From: Exophiala sp. HKRS030
Lineage: Eukaryota > Ascomycota > Eurotiomycetes > Chaetothyriales > Herpotrichiellaceae
DNA: 64,000 bases
Assembly: GCA_023897205.1 (NCBI GenBank)
Contig: JAHWDD010000001.1
Coordinates: 1 to 64,000, forward strand
Reading direction: 5' to 3'
Below are positions 11,352-22,678 of this stretch, one piece after another (the first letter of the stretch is position 1; each line of letters begins with the position of its first letter). A program made the position numbers and the translations under genes. Under the pieces are notes generated by a model, which was not told the origin of the DNA, ran no database searches, and worked only from the letters and a program-made list of their open reading frames with translations.

Positions 11352-11356
11352 GTCTG

Positions 11357-11908
11357 TCTGCACTCAGTTCACATCGATACGATCTCTCGCCCGAGGATCC
11401 CCTATCACAGCGGATATTCCGGTAAAGCAAACGATCGAGAGGTCAAGAAACAGGGGACCGTGGAGAAATTAAACAACAACGCATGAACTTGCAATATTTC
11501 GTGGCTCCCGGAAGCTACTCTCATTGGACCGGTCTCGATTAGAGATCCGAACTCCGGACAAATCTGGCTTAGTTCATTTGAGCTTGAAGGAGCCAAGGTG
11601 GCTATGGTAACTACACGTCTTCGACGAAAAGACGGTACAGTACCGTCACTAATTATTAGAAAACGTGACGACTAGAAAGTTGCCCTATAGGACAGTTGAT
11701 TCGACAGGCCAGGTCACGTGGAGGTTGCAAAAGGATGAGGCTGTATGTGGTCGCCGGGGCCAATATTTGGTTGCCCTTGTGCAGTAAACATATGTACCAA
11801 GATCTGCAGGACCGAAGGACAACACAGATGAAGGGCGAAGAAAGAACATTCAAATCCTTTTCTCACGCGGCGCTTCCATATGGATGAGAATCCATGACGG
11901 CCACCTCG
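11357..11908. other. Intergenic, nothing recognised
   Basis: Weak open frames on both strands lack homology. This is the 3' side of the transcription-factor gene that ends at 11909. Confidence 0.5.
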
Positions 11909-14399
11909 TCACTCCCAGGCCATGAGAAAAAAGTGTCCCAGTTCTCGTCGCCAAATTCCAGTGAATCCATTGCTGAGGTCTAGGCCAAGGTACTCAGTCA
12001 GTGGAAAAAGATTTACTGGGCCGTCAAGGAAAACGGGATTACATACACTGAACGGTGCATTTGCCTCAAAATCTGACAATCCCGAAGCCGACGAAGTCAA
12101 GGTGGAAGGGAGTGCTACCTCATGGACTTTTTTCCTGCCTGACTTTGCGTTCGCATTTGCCTTGTTGACCACGAGTCGCGCAAGATTCGTCACCTCGCGC
12201 GGAAACGTGAACGACAACTGTGGGCAAAGGTACTCCAAGTAGTTGAAGTGGCCACATACATGGTCCAGGGCATCCAGATCGGCGTTGACCGTGTTCAGTG
12301 TTGGGTACTGGAGAACGTAGATGAACAGGTTCATGAATGCCGTGAGAGGGTACGTGAAGACCAACCTAGAACAAACCGCAGTCAGAATTATAGAGCCAAA
12401 TTGATAATCTCTATGCCCCGGGGGGGATACTGCGATAAAATCATACCACTTGGGAGAGCAGATATCAATGCGAATATGGCGCAATGAACGAATTATCGCC
12501 CTTGCTGCATCGACCACCTTGCTCATACTATTTCTGGAATGCTTGCGAAAGTCCAAAAGTTCGATTGGTTTTGTCTGCATTCTAGGGGCATTCCAAGGGT
12601 GCACAAGGATGGAATGCATCGTTGTCAGGCTGCCCCAAAATGCATATTGGTGGTAGAGGACGTAAGCGACATCCAGATTTTCCGGCAAAGCCGAGTAATC
12701 AGCGTCAGTTCTCAGGCCTGGTGGAAGAGAATCGTGCCAATGCCGCAGCCTCTGCTCGAGCTGGTCAACGGCACGCACGACTTCCCCCAGTGTTGGTGAC
12801 GATGTTTTCAGATCAGTGATCTGATTCGTGATATCTCCAATGATCCGAGCGTGCTTTACGGCCGACACCAAAAGGTCGAGGTTGACCGTACTACCATCAA
12901 CAACTCTAGACGGCAAATTGCAGGTGATAGAATTGTCCTGGATCGACTAAGTTAGATGTTAGTCTTAACATGCAAAAACAGAACACGGGGCATCTTTCAT
13001 GCTTACCAAAGGCCTCCCCCATCTGAACGAATTGAAACGCTCGAGACCGTAGACTGACCACCAGATATAGCTTCGGGTCTGCAGTGCCGCATCGTCGAGG
13101 TTCCATGTGGCCGCAGGGTGCCGATGGAGACCTTTGGATTCGGCAATCTTCATCGCACTCAATGAAAGCATGTAATCCAGTGCTGGGGATCCAATACTCT
13201 CGACGAAAAAGGCCTGGTCATTGATCAGCACGACGAAACGATCCAGTCTAGATCGAATCCCTTACCATGACTGCGAGTGCTTGGACAGCCATGAAATTTG
13301 TCCGACAGAATAATAGTTCAGTGTGCACGGAGAGAGCGTTCTGGAAGTATTGCCAACCATAGCCTTGGCCCACGCAGAACGGCCCAGGATTTTCCCTAGC
13401 CATGGCAGTCCGACAGCCGGCCGCATAAATTGCATTTCTCAGAGCGTACCAGGAGGAATCTGAATCCAGAAGAGTTCCTGGGTGGTTTTCAAAGTGAGTT
13501 CTCAATCGTGCTTCGAACACTGGGCGTGAAACGATGCCGAATGCGACATCTCTCGTATCCTCAAAGTAAGAGGTAATGTATTGCCATGCCATGTCCTCGC
13601 TTGGCTCAGGGTTTCGCGTCAAAGAAATCCCTGGTTCGATCTTCGTTTGTTGCGAGATGTCATAGGTAAGCTTCTGAGCCATAGTTGCGAAAGCTTGCGT
13701 GTTGGACTTTTCGCAAATCCAATCCACGCAGGACTTGGAACAGAATGATATGAAAGAACCCGGACCTGCGCCAATGATAAGCCAACAGAATGTGGTGCTA
13801 CGCAGAGGGCGGCATACCACGGTACTCATAGCTTGGCTACGACGTGCATCATTAGCCTGTTGGGATCGAATACAGACGTAGAGAAAGAGATTACCTCTTG
13901 CTCTGGCGGTGATACGCCAGCCCCGTCGTCATCTCCATTGTCAGCAGCGATCGTTGAAGGGGGCGTAAGAGTGCCTTTGGTTGGGCTGTAGTCGCTCGAC
14001 AAGTACGGATTGGATGATGAAATTTCTGTGCCCTGATTCGTACCTTTCAGAAGACCCTCGACGCGATCTAAGCGATTCCGTATAGATTTAGTACCCTTTG
14101 TGGGAAATCGAGGGTTACGGCGTGCTGACGCAGCATATGTGCACACCTGCTGGTGATCCTGTGATATAGCCGAGACTCGTTAGCTTGGATTGAACGAGAA
14201 GAGCTGCGGTTTTTGTATTACTATGCAGTTGGGGCACGGATTGCCTCCGTTACCTAGTAGTCATGGGTGCCTGGTCAGTAAAGTAATGTCTAGAGGTTGC
14301 GATCCGACCCGACGTACATTTGATTTTCTTTAGCCGACAAAAGTCGCAGGCAGCCGCACATTTATACCGACGACCAATCGAAGCATTCATTGACGCCAT
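11909..14399 (-). CDS. Zn2Cys6 transcription factor with fungal-specific domain
   Basis: I assemble seven exons (14399-14318, 14253-14222, 14158-13895, 13856-13266, 13213-13007, 12946-12447, 12365-11909), giving a 710-aa protein. The binuclear zinc cluster spans the first three exons: ACDFCRLKKIKC, then GGNPCPNC, then DHQQVC, with the C-x2-C-x6-C spacing on both halves. A linker and short coiled coil (IRNRLDRVEGLLKG) follow. The middle homology region contains AYALRNAIYAAG-type helices and the segment SYIWWSVYGLERFNSFRWG, typical of the fungal_trans domain. It is a nuclear DNA-binding regulator expected to bind CGG-containing sites. Its central position makes it the natural candidate regulator for the cluster. 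All splice sites are canonical and there is no lesion. Confidence 0.88.
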
Positions 14400-14845
14400 T
14401 ATGGGAGGGACACTCATGGGGAAATGTAAATGTGAAGGAGAACGGCACGGTAATCAGGAAGAAGCATAAATTCGACTCCTTCCAACGGCCACCAGCCTCA
14501 GGTACTGTATCTTGAATGTATGACAATTCTACCGAGCCGAGCCCGGCAGACTAGGGACAGAGTACTTGAAACACCCCGGGACTCCACACCGGCAGGTGTA
14601 GATGCGGGGGTTACGGGGAAGGTCGCCGGGCAAGCCAAAGCTAACCTCCTAACACACTTCTTAAAGGTATGTCCTAGTCTCCTCAAAGCCCATACAATGT
14701 GTATGCTATCAATTCATTCTTGCCAGTCCGCTCGTATCTCAGGCGAAGATTGTTTTATGAGATCTCTCTCTGGTCCCGGAAACTCTGCGTCACATCACAC
14801 GTGTGCTGGTTTCCCATGGAGAGTTACTGCATTAGGGCCTCGACT
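14400..14845. other. Intergenic between regulator and broken transporter
   Basis: It includes the promoter of the Zn2Cys6 gene. A plus-strand open frame from 14520 has no recognisable content and I do not accept it as a gene. Confidence 0.45.
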
Positions 14846-16681
14846 CTAGTAAGTATACCGATAGTTGACATGTTTATCTGCCAACGCATCTTGTTCCTCA
14901 CGGGTGAGGGAAAGGTGGGCATCTCGCTCGCCCCGTTCTTTCGCCTTGTTCTCCCTCCGGACATGGAGCAGGTAGATGGTGGCGCAGACTTGGCTGATGA
15001 CGACTCCCGCCAGTGACACGCTGTATCCCGTCGGGTACCAAGGAGCCTCGCTCGCTAGATACACGTTGCTGCCGACGATGCTGCCGCAGTTGCCGACCGC
15101 GAGCATGATGGCTGTGGAGATGCCACGGCGGCGGCTGCCGACGATGTTGTTGTTGAGCCAGGTCAGCGAGATGGTGATGGACGCGAAACAGCCGCCGACC
15201 AGGAAAAAGACGGCCATGAAGCGGACGCCGACGACGACACTTTTCTGCGCCAGCAGGATGGCGTATCCGACGAGGCAGAAACACAGCGGCCCCATCACGA
15301 AGCCGTATCGGTGTTTCGTCTTGTCCGAGCAGTACCCGACCACTATCGAGATGGCCCAGGCGGTGATCCACACAGGGATACTCATGTACTGAGCCTTGAT
15401 GGCCGTCCAGCCTAGGTCATGCAGTATGGTGGGCAAGAAGTATCCTGAGGAGCTGCCTGTAATAGCTGTGCCGAAATAGATGAGGGCGCTATTTCACAGG
15501 GGGAGTTCGATTATTTTGACGATCGGGTCAATTATGGAGGGGGCTGACGGAGAAGGGATAATAACTCACCTCATATACACCTTCATATCCTTCAGACAAT
15601 CTTTCATGACCGTAAAAGTTGTCTTGGTCTCGACATAGTCTCTTGTGTCTCGGGAGAGCATCTGAAGCAGCCTGTTTCGCTCATCGTCGGAGAGAAATTT
15701 GGCTTGGTGTGGCCAGTCAGGGAGGAGAAAGAACGCTACGATGGCCACGAAGACGGTGATGATGCCTTCGAGAATGAAAATCCACCTCCAAGCACCGTAG
15801 CCGCCGACGTTATCCATATGAGCTATGGCGTAAGCGAGAAGCTAGATCTGAATTAGCCATTGTCGCAGGAGACACACATATTCCCATACCCCTCCAAATG
15901 CCGAAGACAAAATACTGGCTGAGTAATAGATGCTGAGCCGTGTTTGGAGCTCGTAACGAGGGTAGTACATGGCCAACAGGTAGATTGCGCCGGGGTAGAA
16001 CCCCGCCTCCATGCATCCCAGGAGAACTCTGCACACCACCAGCCCAGCGTAGCTTTGAGTCACTCCTTCTCCGATAGTGATAATGCCTGGAAGAGAAAGC
16101 CAAGGTAGAAAGAGTTCTCGCCGACAGAAAAGAAGGGCAGAAGCTGCTAACCCCAGCAAAACATCAGACCGGGAAGATAGATAGACGGTCGGAAGCGGCT
16201 CAAAAGAGCGTTTGACGGTATGTCTAGAATGATATAGTATCAGGATCTCACAACAATAGGAGTCTCATTGACGGAAATAACTAACACGAGGAACTAGAAC
16301 TAGGCTATGGTGAGGGCTGCGCGAGTAAATGTGCGAGCGCGGGCAGTGCCCTATCTTGGCGCTAAGCCTGATTGGGTAACGACGTCGAGTGCGTGACATA
16401 TAGGGTATGAAGAACAGAAACAGGGCGATGTTGTAGTCGGTCCCCTTCATGTTCAGATCGGTGGTCATGCCTTGGATCTTGGCGTTTCCAATGTTCGTGC
16501 GGTCGAGGAAGGCGACGAGCAGCATGAAGCTGAGCATTGGGAGGAGATAGGTATCTATCTTGCGGATCACATGGCGCTCGGCCGCAGAGTCGGCCTCGTG
16601 GGCAGTTTCGATTTCCAGCGCCGTCTCAAGGGCCTTGATGTCGACGGTTGCCGTAGTGTTCTCGTTGTCTCCCAGAGACAT
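14846..16681 (-). pseudogene. Dal5-type MFS transporter, broken by a 161-bp insertion
   Basis: The exons encode an anion:cation symporter of the allantoate/nicotinate permease group: RHVIRKIDTYLLPM before TM1, AFLDRTNIGNAKIQG, MEAGFYPGAIYLL and a C-terminal NNIVGSRRRGIST segment. Start 16681 (MSLGDNEN) fits the family. The coding sequence is interrupted after the codons for FFIPY by the element at 16238-16398. Removing the element and one copy of its CTATA target duplication restores an uninterrupted family-like sequence around IILDIPSNALLSRF. The other splice junctions (16152/16094 region, near 15888, 15570 and 15490) are intact. With the insert the frame shifts and stops within it at 16265. 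The transporter would have imported an organic acid or small aromatic anion at the plasma membrane. This is one very recent lesion in an otherwise intact gene. Confidence 0.85.
16238..16398 (-). mobile_element. 161-bp solo-LTR-like element, copy 2, inserted in MFS gene
   Basis: This is the reverse-complement copy of the unit at 11191-11351, with 159 of 161 positions identical by eye. It is flanked by a perfect 5-bp target duplication, TATAG, at 16233-16237 and 16399-16403. The different flanking duplications show two independent insertions rather than a segmental copy. It sits inside a coding exon of the transporter. Confidence 0.9.
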
Positions 16682-17221
16682 GATGACGGGCGGTTGAGTA
16701 TGTGAGGCGCCAGTAGCAACGAGGAATCTTGAAAGAAAGAAACAGACGAAGAGGTTTGCTCTCCTTGGCCCTTTCATCCCCTAGGTGGTGACAGCAAGGT
16801 ATTTTGTACTCCTCCAGGGCCGTTGTTTAAGAGGGGTCAGCAGCCATTGTCAGGCGGGGAAAATACGGTCATAGTGGTCGGGTCCATATCCTGGTTGCGA
16901 GAAAGTGTCGAAGTCGCTGAGGCCGCTGAGTGACGAAGTTTTGTAGCCGTCGGAACGGACGAAGTTCTCCGGTCCCACTTACTCCGGACCCCGCTTACCC
17001 GCTCTCTCCCCAGCTTGCAATAAGGGGGATGGTATCAGCTAAGTCGGCATACCAGTTCAGCAGTCACCGACGGTAGTAAATGAAAGGGGGATGGTATCAG
17101 CTAAGTCGGCATACCAGTTCAGCAGTCACCGACGGTAGTAAATGAAATTGTGTCGAGGCAGACTAGAGGAAAGTATTAGCAGCGCGAACTTGCCAATATT
17201 CCTGGCAGCGAGATACTCGCA
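16682..17221. promoter_or_regulatory. Divergent promoter region, transporter and decarboxylase
   Basis: This is the upstream region of both the broken MFS gene and the amidohydrolase gene. It contains two CTCCGG words 15 bases apart (16967-16972 and 16982-16987) and, next to the decarboxylase start, a perfect 62-bp tandem duplication that doubles a CCGACGG word. CGG-rich words are the usual targets of Zn2Cys6 regulators, so regulation by the cluster's own factor is plausible but not shown. Confidence 0.5.
17024..17147 (+). repeat. Perfect 62-bp tandem duplication
   Basis: Unit 1 is 17024-17085 and unit 2 is 17086-17147; each begins GGGGGATGGTATCAGC and ends GTAGTAAATGAAA. I see no mismatch between the units. 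The repeat ends 74 bases before the decarboxylase start codon, so it lies in the core promoter or 5' leader. Each unit has a CCGACGG word (17067-17073 and 17129-17135). Confidence 0.95.
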
Positions 17222-18402
17222 ATGGCGGGCAACAACAACAGCAACGGCAGCACCAGCCTTTTGGACCTGGAAGGCCGGCCAGAAAGTGACTTTGCTCCTC
17301 TCTTGGGTCACCGGCAGAAGGCTCGTCTCGTCACCATCGAGGAGCACGCCGTCACTCCATTCCCGACGCCCACCGTGTCCAGCACGTTGGGCATCTTCAA
17401 ACCGCAATACGTGACGGAGCTGAAGAAGCGCCTGGGTGACGTCGAGCTCCGACTGCGAATCATGGACGCCAACAGGATTGGCGCGCAGGTGATTTCACTT
17501 AAGCAGCCTACTGCGCAGGCCTTTGTTGACCTAGAAGCTTCCATCGATTTTTGCTGCAAGGCTAATGACTTCGTTTACGAAACTTGTTGTCAAAGACACC
17601 CGACACGGTTTTTTGCTTTTGCCACTTTACCGACGCAGGACGGTTCCGCTGCCGCCGAGGAACTCGAGCGGTGTGTCGAGAGATACGATTTTGTAGGCGC
17701 CATGGTAAACGGCTTCACCAATACCGTACAAGCCGAAAGAGGTCTATATCTCGATGACGTTCAATTTGATTCGCTGTGGCGGACGGCGGAAAGGTTGCAG
17801 ACTCTCATCTTCATCCACCCACGTGTGCCCCTGGCGTCGAATTTAAAAGTACTGGAAGACATGCCCATTTTCCATGGAGCCCCTTACGGTTTCGGTAGGG
17901 AGACGGTCGAGCATGTCTTGAGATTGATGTACAGCGGCGTGTTTGATCGATTCCCAAAACTCAAGATCTGCATAGGTCACATGGGTGAGGGTCTATCCTG
18001 GATTTTGCCTCGTACAGACAGCACCTTCCGACTGTACACCGCCGGTAAGTGAGGAGCTCTTTTTCTATCTCTAAGGAATTGCCTTTGCCTTTGACTAAGG
18101 TAAAAATGGTGCTAATGAGTTTTCTAGAGGCACAAGGTTCGAAGAAGAAAACGTTCCAGCAGTATTTCCAAGAAAACGTGCTGGTAAACATCAGCGGCAT
18201 GCCCAATACGCCGGCTCTGATGAACTTGATGGCGTCGACCCAAGTCTCCAACATCATGTTTTCGGTCGACTATCCTTACGAGTCGATCGCCGAAATGAGG
18301 AAATGGTTCGATACCATCCCCGTCGCTGACGAAACTTGGAAGGACATTGGCTATCGGAACGCCATTCGACTTTTTCGTCTTCCGTTGGATTACGATACCT
18401 AG
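17222..18402 (+). CDS. Amidohydrolase-family decarboxylase (2,3-dihydroxybenzoate/gamma-resorcylate type)
   Basis: Two exons (17222-18044 and 18128-18402) encode 365 aa. Metal and catalytic positions of the non-oxidative aromatic decarboxylase family are present: the N-terminal TIEEH strand, an IFIHPRVP histidine in mid-protein, CIGHMGE, and a late aspartate in FSVDYPYES. These enzymes remove CO2 from hydroxylated benzoates such as 2,3-dihydroxybenzoate, gamma-resorcylate or salicylate. An unusual 30-40 residue N-terminal extension precedes the first strand. The start ATG is the first in frame after the tandem duplication. The gene appears intact, and it is the best clue that the cluster handles an aromatic acid. 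Confidence 0.85.
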
Positions 18403-18649
18403 GGAATGTTGTTCCAAGTGGTGATAAGCTAATGGCTATAGAAAGAGTGCATATAGTAGGTGGAAGCATCGAACATGATATTGTGCCGACAGAAAACGAG
18501 GACAGCACCTGTCTTCAAGACAATAATCATACATCGGTTCATTCAATGTTCTCTTCTTCTACGATAGATAGCTTTGACTGAATAGAACTTACGCTTCTCT
18601 GCGCCACTGGCTGTAACTAACGCCTCTGGTCCTACTACTGGCGTCTCCA

Positions 18650-20548
18650 TCATGAACAATGCCACTTGGAAGACATGGTCGTCGGATCGGTCCCATACTT
18701 TAGAAACACCGTCTTGAGTTCTGTGTACATGCTGAGCCCGTGTAGGCTCAACTCGGACCCAATGCCAGACTGCTTCCAGCCACCAATGGGCATGTCAAGC
18801 GCCCGGAGTGGGACCGAACAATTGACACCCACGTCGCCAGCTTGCAAGGCCTTGGCCACACGGATTGCACGTTCAAAGTCTTTGGTATACACAGATGCTG
18901 GAGGATATCGTCATGTCAGCCTTGCCCATTGGTGAGAGGGGTGGGGAAGAGGGACAGAGGTCTTCTCACAGAACAACCCGAATTCCACACAATTTGCTTC
19001 GGCTAGCGCGCCCGCCTCGTCTTCAAAGGTGTTCACGATGATGACGGGGCCAAAGATCTCTTCCTAATAGGCGCTTGACTTTGTGTCGACATTGAACAAG
19101 ATCGTCGGTTCCAGAAATGCTCCCTAAAACTCACAGATTAATAAAGAAAGGGGGCCGTCAAAGGGGCAAGCCCTTGTTCGGTACCTTGTCACCGTGCCGA
19201 CGACCTCCTCGCACCAACTTCCCATCTTTTGCTCCCTCTATAACGAGGCTGAGGATGCGGTCGAGTGCTTTCTTGTCGACTTGCGGGCTACCGAATTTCC
19301 GTTAGTAAATTCCTGTCTACTGATTTGAAATTCACTTACCCCTGGAATGTCTTCGGGTCCGAAGGGTCGCCAACAGTCACTTGGTCCATCAGACGGGCCA
19401 GTTCCCTCAGGTATTCGTCCAAGATGTCCTTATGAACCAATGCCCTGCTATTGGCCTGGCAGTGCTGGCCACTGTTATGGTTGATCGAATAGTGCGTGCT
19501 ACACATTTATTAGTTAGCGGCGAGAAACCATTCATAAAAAGGCGCCTCGACGTACTACCGAGCAGCGGCGGCGATATCTGCATCCTGGAAGATTATGGCG
19601 GCTCCTTTGCCTCCAAGTTCAAAGATACGTTCTTGAGATTCGAATCGGCCGCCATCTTCATGATCTTCTTACCGACACCAACAGAGCCAGTGAAGGAGAT
19701 CTTCCGCACCTTCATGTGTAAGGCTAGAGCTGAGCCAGTTGGATCCCCAAACCCGCTCAGCACATTGACCACCCCTGGCGGAAAGCCTGCTTCTTTGATC
19801 AGAGCAGCCAATTTCAATGAGCTCAACGGAGCGCGCTCCGCCGACTTGAGCACGACCGTGTTGCCGCAGATCAAGGCTGGCGCTACTTTGAACGCGAACA
19901 TGATCATGGGAACCTGAGAGCAGTCAGAAGACCATGAAACCCAAGGCTTATACAAGAACGCACATTCCATGGGATAATCAGTCCCACCGCCCCATACGGC
20001 TGTCGTAGAGTGACGTTCAAGAAGTTGGATGAACTCAGGCTCGATTCGCCCAGGATGTGGAGGGCTGAACCTGCAAAGTAGCTGAATACACCGGCGCATG
20101 CAGGCACATCCATCTTTTTGAGTAGCTCGACGGGTCTGACCAGAAGATTTGTCAGTCGCCTGACCGAAGAAGGTTGTAGGGGACTGCTCACTTTCCCGTG
20201 CACAGTGAGTCCAGCCTTGCTAGTTCATCCGCATTCTCCTGGATCAACTGCACAAGCTTCTGCATTGGCACCGCCCTTTGAGAAGCGTTCATATTACTCC
20301 ATTCCGGAAATGTTCGAGCTGCGGCGTCGACAGGAAGATCTACGTCTTCTGAAGTTGCTTCTGCGACCTCGCATATTCGTTCTTCGGTGGCAGGGTTGTA
20401 AATGGTGAAGGTCTTGCCTCCATTGCCAGCCACAAACTTTGCTAATGTAAGTATACTCAGGAGAAATACTCTCGTTCTCCAGGACTTTTACCTTGTCATC
20501 GATGAAGAGGTTCGTCTCGTAAGATGAGGGCGGGAAATGCTCGCTCAT
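18650..20548 (-). pseudogene. Aldehyde dehydrogenase (salicylaldehyde/vanillin-type), frameshift plus stop
   Basis: A multi-exon ALDH can be followed from MSEHFPPSSYETNLFIDDK at 20548 through IYNPATEERICEV, GLIIPWN, KVAPALICGNTVVLKSAE, ISFTGSVGVGKK, the GQHCQA catalytic-cysteine segment and PIGGWKQSGIGSE to 18650. Two lesions break it. Near 19620 one G is missing, so SLELGGKGAAIIF is thrown out of frame exactly at the conserved ELGGK motif. At 19064-19066 an in-frame TAG replaces a codon just before EEIFGPV. Introns are otherwise canonical. The intact enzyme would oxidise an aromatic or aliphatic aldehyde to the acid with NAD(P), in line with a role just before the neighbouring decarboxylase. 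Two independent lesions make sequencing error unlikely. Confidence 0.8.
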
Positions 20549-20920
20549 TTTGCCCGCTCCACTTACACGGTGCCTATGCGCTTTCGACCTCGTCGTGTCC
20601 TTAAGTTTGACTACACCATAATTTTGACATGGGTCAAGAGAAGCTATCATCTCTTTCTGACTGTTCTCTATCGTAGTACATCGAGTGGTAATTGGCGTCT
20701 CGTTGGTCCCGAGTGTGACGGTCGGATGGATCGGGTCAGTCCGTCGGAAGTGCTTCAACACCGACCTATCCCCTTCCTTGGCCCAATCTATCAGGCAAGA
20801 GAAGTGGCATGGCATAGTTGCCTGGTGGTCTTCTTCGTAGATGTATTGATCTGACGAACCCCTCAAAAGAGTTTGTAAGATGGCCGATATGGTTTGGGCT
20901 CCCAGACTACCACTCCTGAG

Positions 20921-22678
20921 ATGGCTTTGCTACGTGATGTCGGAGCTTTGGAGACGTCCCAGAGCCTGCTGGGCATCATCCTCGCCGGATTTCCATTGAG
21001 CGTGGTCTTTTATGTATTGTTCATTCACTTCCACAGCCCTCTGTGCGACATCAAAGGGCCATGGCTCACCAACGTATCGAGCGCACCTCTCTTCATCGCG
21101 GCGCTGCGAGGCAAGAAGGCAATGTGGATCCGAACCCTCCACGCCCAGTACGGGCCTGTGGTTCGAATTGCGCCGAACAAGGTCTGCGTCTCGGCGGAAG
21201 AAGGAGTCAAACTCATCTACAATAACAAAATCACAAAGTCGCACGCCTACGACGACGCCTTCCGGTTCCGCGATGTCAAGATGTGCATCGGCCTCCTAGG
21301 CGTCAAGGAGGCTCACGGCAGGCGGAAATCGCTGCTGCCCGCGTTCTCGAGGACCAATCTGATAGAGATGGAACCGGTGATCCGGGGTCATCTCGAGCAC
21401 TTTCTCGACTGGCTGTCCAAGTTCGACGGCGACGGCAGGCCAGTCGACGCCTTCAAGTGGTTTCGATACTTGACTTTCGACGTCATCACCGACGTTGCCT
21501 TTGGCCAGCAGATTGGAATGCTCAAGACCGAGGACACCCATTTCATCCAACAAATCGAGATGCGGAACAAGAGAAACGGTCTGGTCAGTGTAGCGTCGAG
21601 GCTATTGACAATTCTGTCCCTTTGAAGCTGATAGTTGTCTCCTCTCCAGATCGGCGCCTTCCCTATCCTAAAGCCCATCATGAAGATTGTGACTCCAAAT
21701 GTGGCTGCGGCATGGTTCGGTGCCGACGAGGAAATTGCAAAAGTGAGTGATGTCCATCTGTCTCCCCCCCTCTTTTTTTGGCTTGGTGGCCAAATGTTTT
21801 CAACAGCTGACAGTAATATTCCAGTATGCCATTCGGGCGAGGGAAATGTGGTCCAGAGCCGGCCCTGAGAATCGAAACCGGGTCGACATTCTGTCTCGCA
21901 TCGAAGAAGACGGGAAGAAGAACCCTGATGCGGCTTTGTCATCCCAGGAGATCATTGCCGAAATGATGGAGATACTGTAATGTCGTTCTTTCTGGAAAAC
22001 AGTTGAATCTCTTCTTCCTAATGACAAATACAGAAACGCCGGTTCCGACACGACGGGCAACACGGCCATGTTCACCACCTGGGAACTGTCCAGGCATCCA
22101 GAGATCCAAGAAAAGCTCCACCTAGAACTGGCCGAGGAATTTCCCGACCCTACGGAGCCCCTGAATGTAGAGCGGTTGGAAAAGCTTCCTTACCTAGACG
22201 GCGTCTGCCGTGAAGGTCTGAGGCTGCACGCCCCTATCCCGGCCTACCTCGAGCGGGTGGCTGGAGAAGGCGGGCTCGACATCGCCGGGAGTCACATAAG
22301 ACAAGGCACAATTGTCGGGATGCAGGCTTACACGAACCACCGTAACGAAAGCGTCTACCCCGACCCCGAGTCGTTCGTACCAGAACGCTGGTTCGATCCC
22401 ACACCGGCAATGAAGGTCAACTTTCTCCCCTTCTCCGCCGGACCTCGAGCATGTATTGGTCTCAAGTAATTCTCTCTCTTTTGCCCCTTCTCGGGATTTG
22501 ACTAAGTCATTGCTCCAGCCTCGCAAACATGCAACTTCGGATCCATCTAGGTCACATCTTTCGCAGATATCTGGTGACCCCGGCCCCCTGGACCACCCCG
22601 GACTCCATGAGCCACGTCGAGTTTTTCGTCATCCGGCCCAAGAGCGGGAGGTGCGACTTGTACTTTCACAAGTACTGA
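20921..22678 (+). CDS. Cytochrome P450 monooxygenase (second of three)
   Basis: Five exons joined by four short introns (5' sites near 21582, 21741, 21976 and 22468). The protein begins MALLRDVGALE and has a hydrophobic anchor LLGIILAGFPLSVVFYVLF. It carries the canonical I-helix NAGSDTTGNTA, the ExxR as CREGLRLHAP, the PERW segment VPERWF, and a heme loop FSAGPRACIGLNLA whose Asn codon is rebuilt across the last intron. The splice junctions I checked keep the frame, so the gene looks functional. An upstream in-frame TTG is not used as the start; the ATG at 20921 fits P450 N-termini. It is divergent from the ALDH pseudogene and in tandem with the next P450. The substrate is unknown. Confidence 0.88.

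Noticed and set aside
14520..14849. A 109-codon plus-strand open frame with a similar minus-strand frame
   Set aside because: Both strands are open over a GC-rich, partly symmetric stretch, a common cause of chance frames.
21283..21750. A 155-codon frame within the second P450
   Set aside because: It is a shifted reading of P450 exons and runs across their intron.
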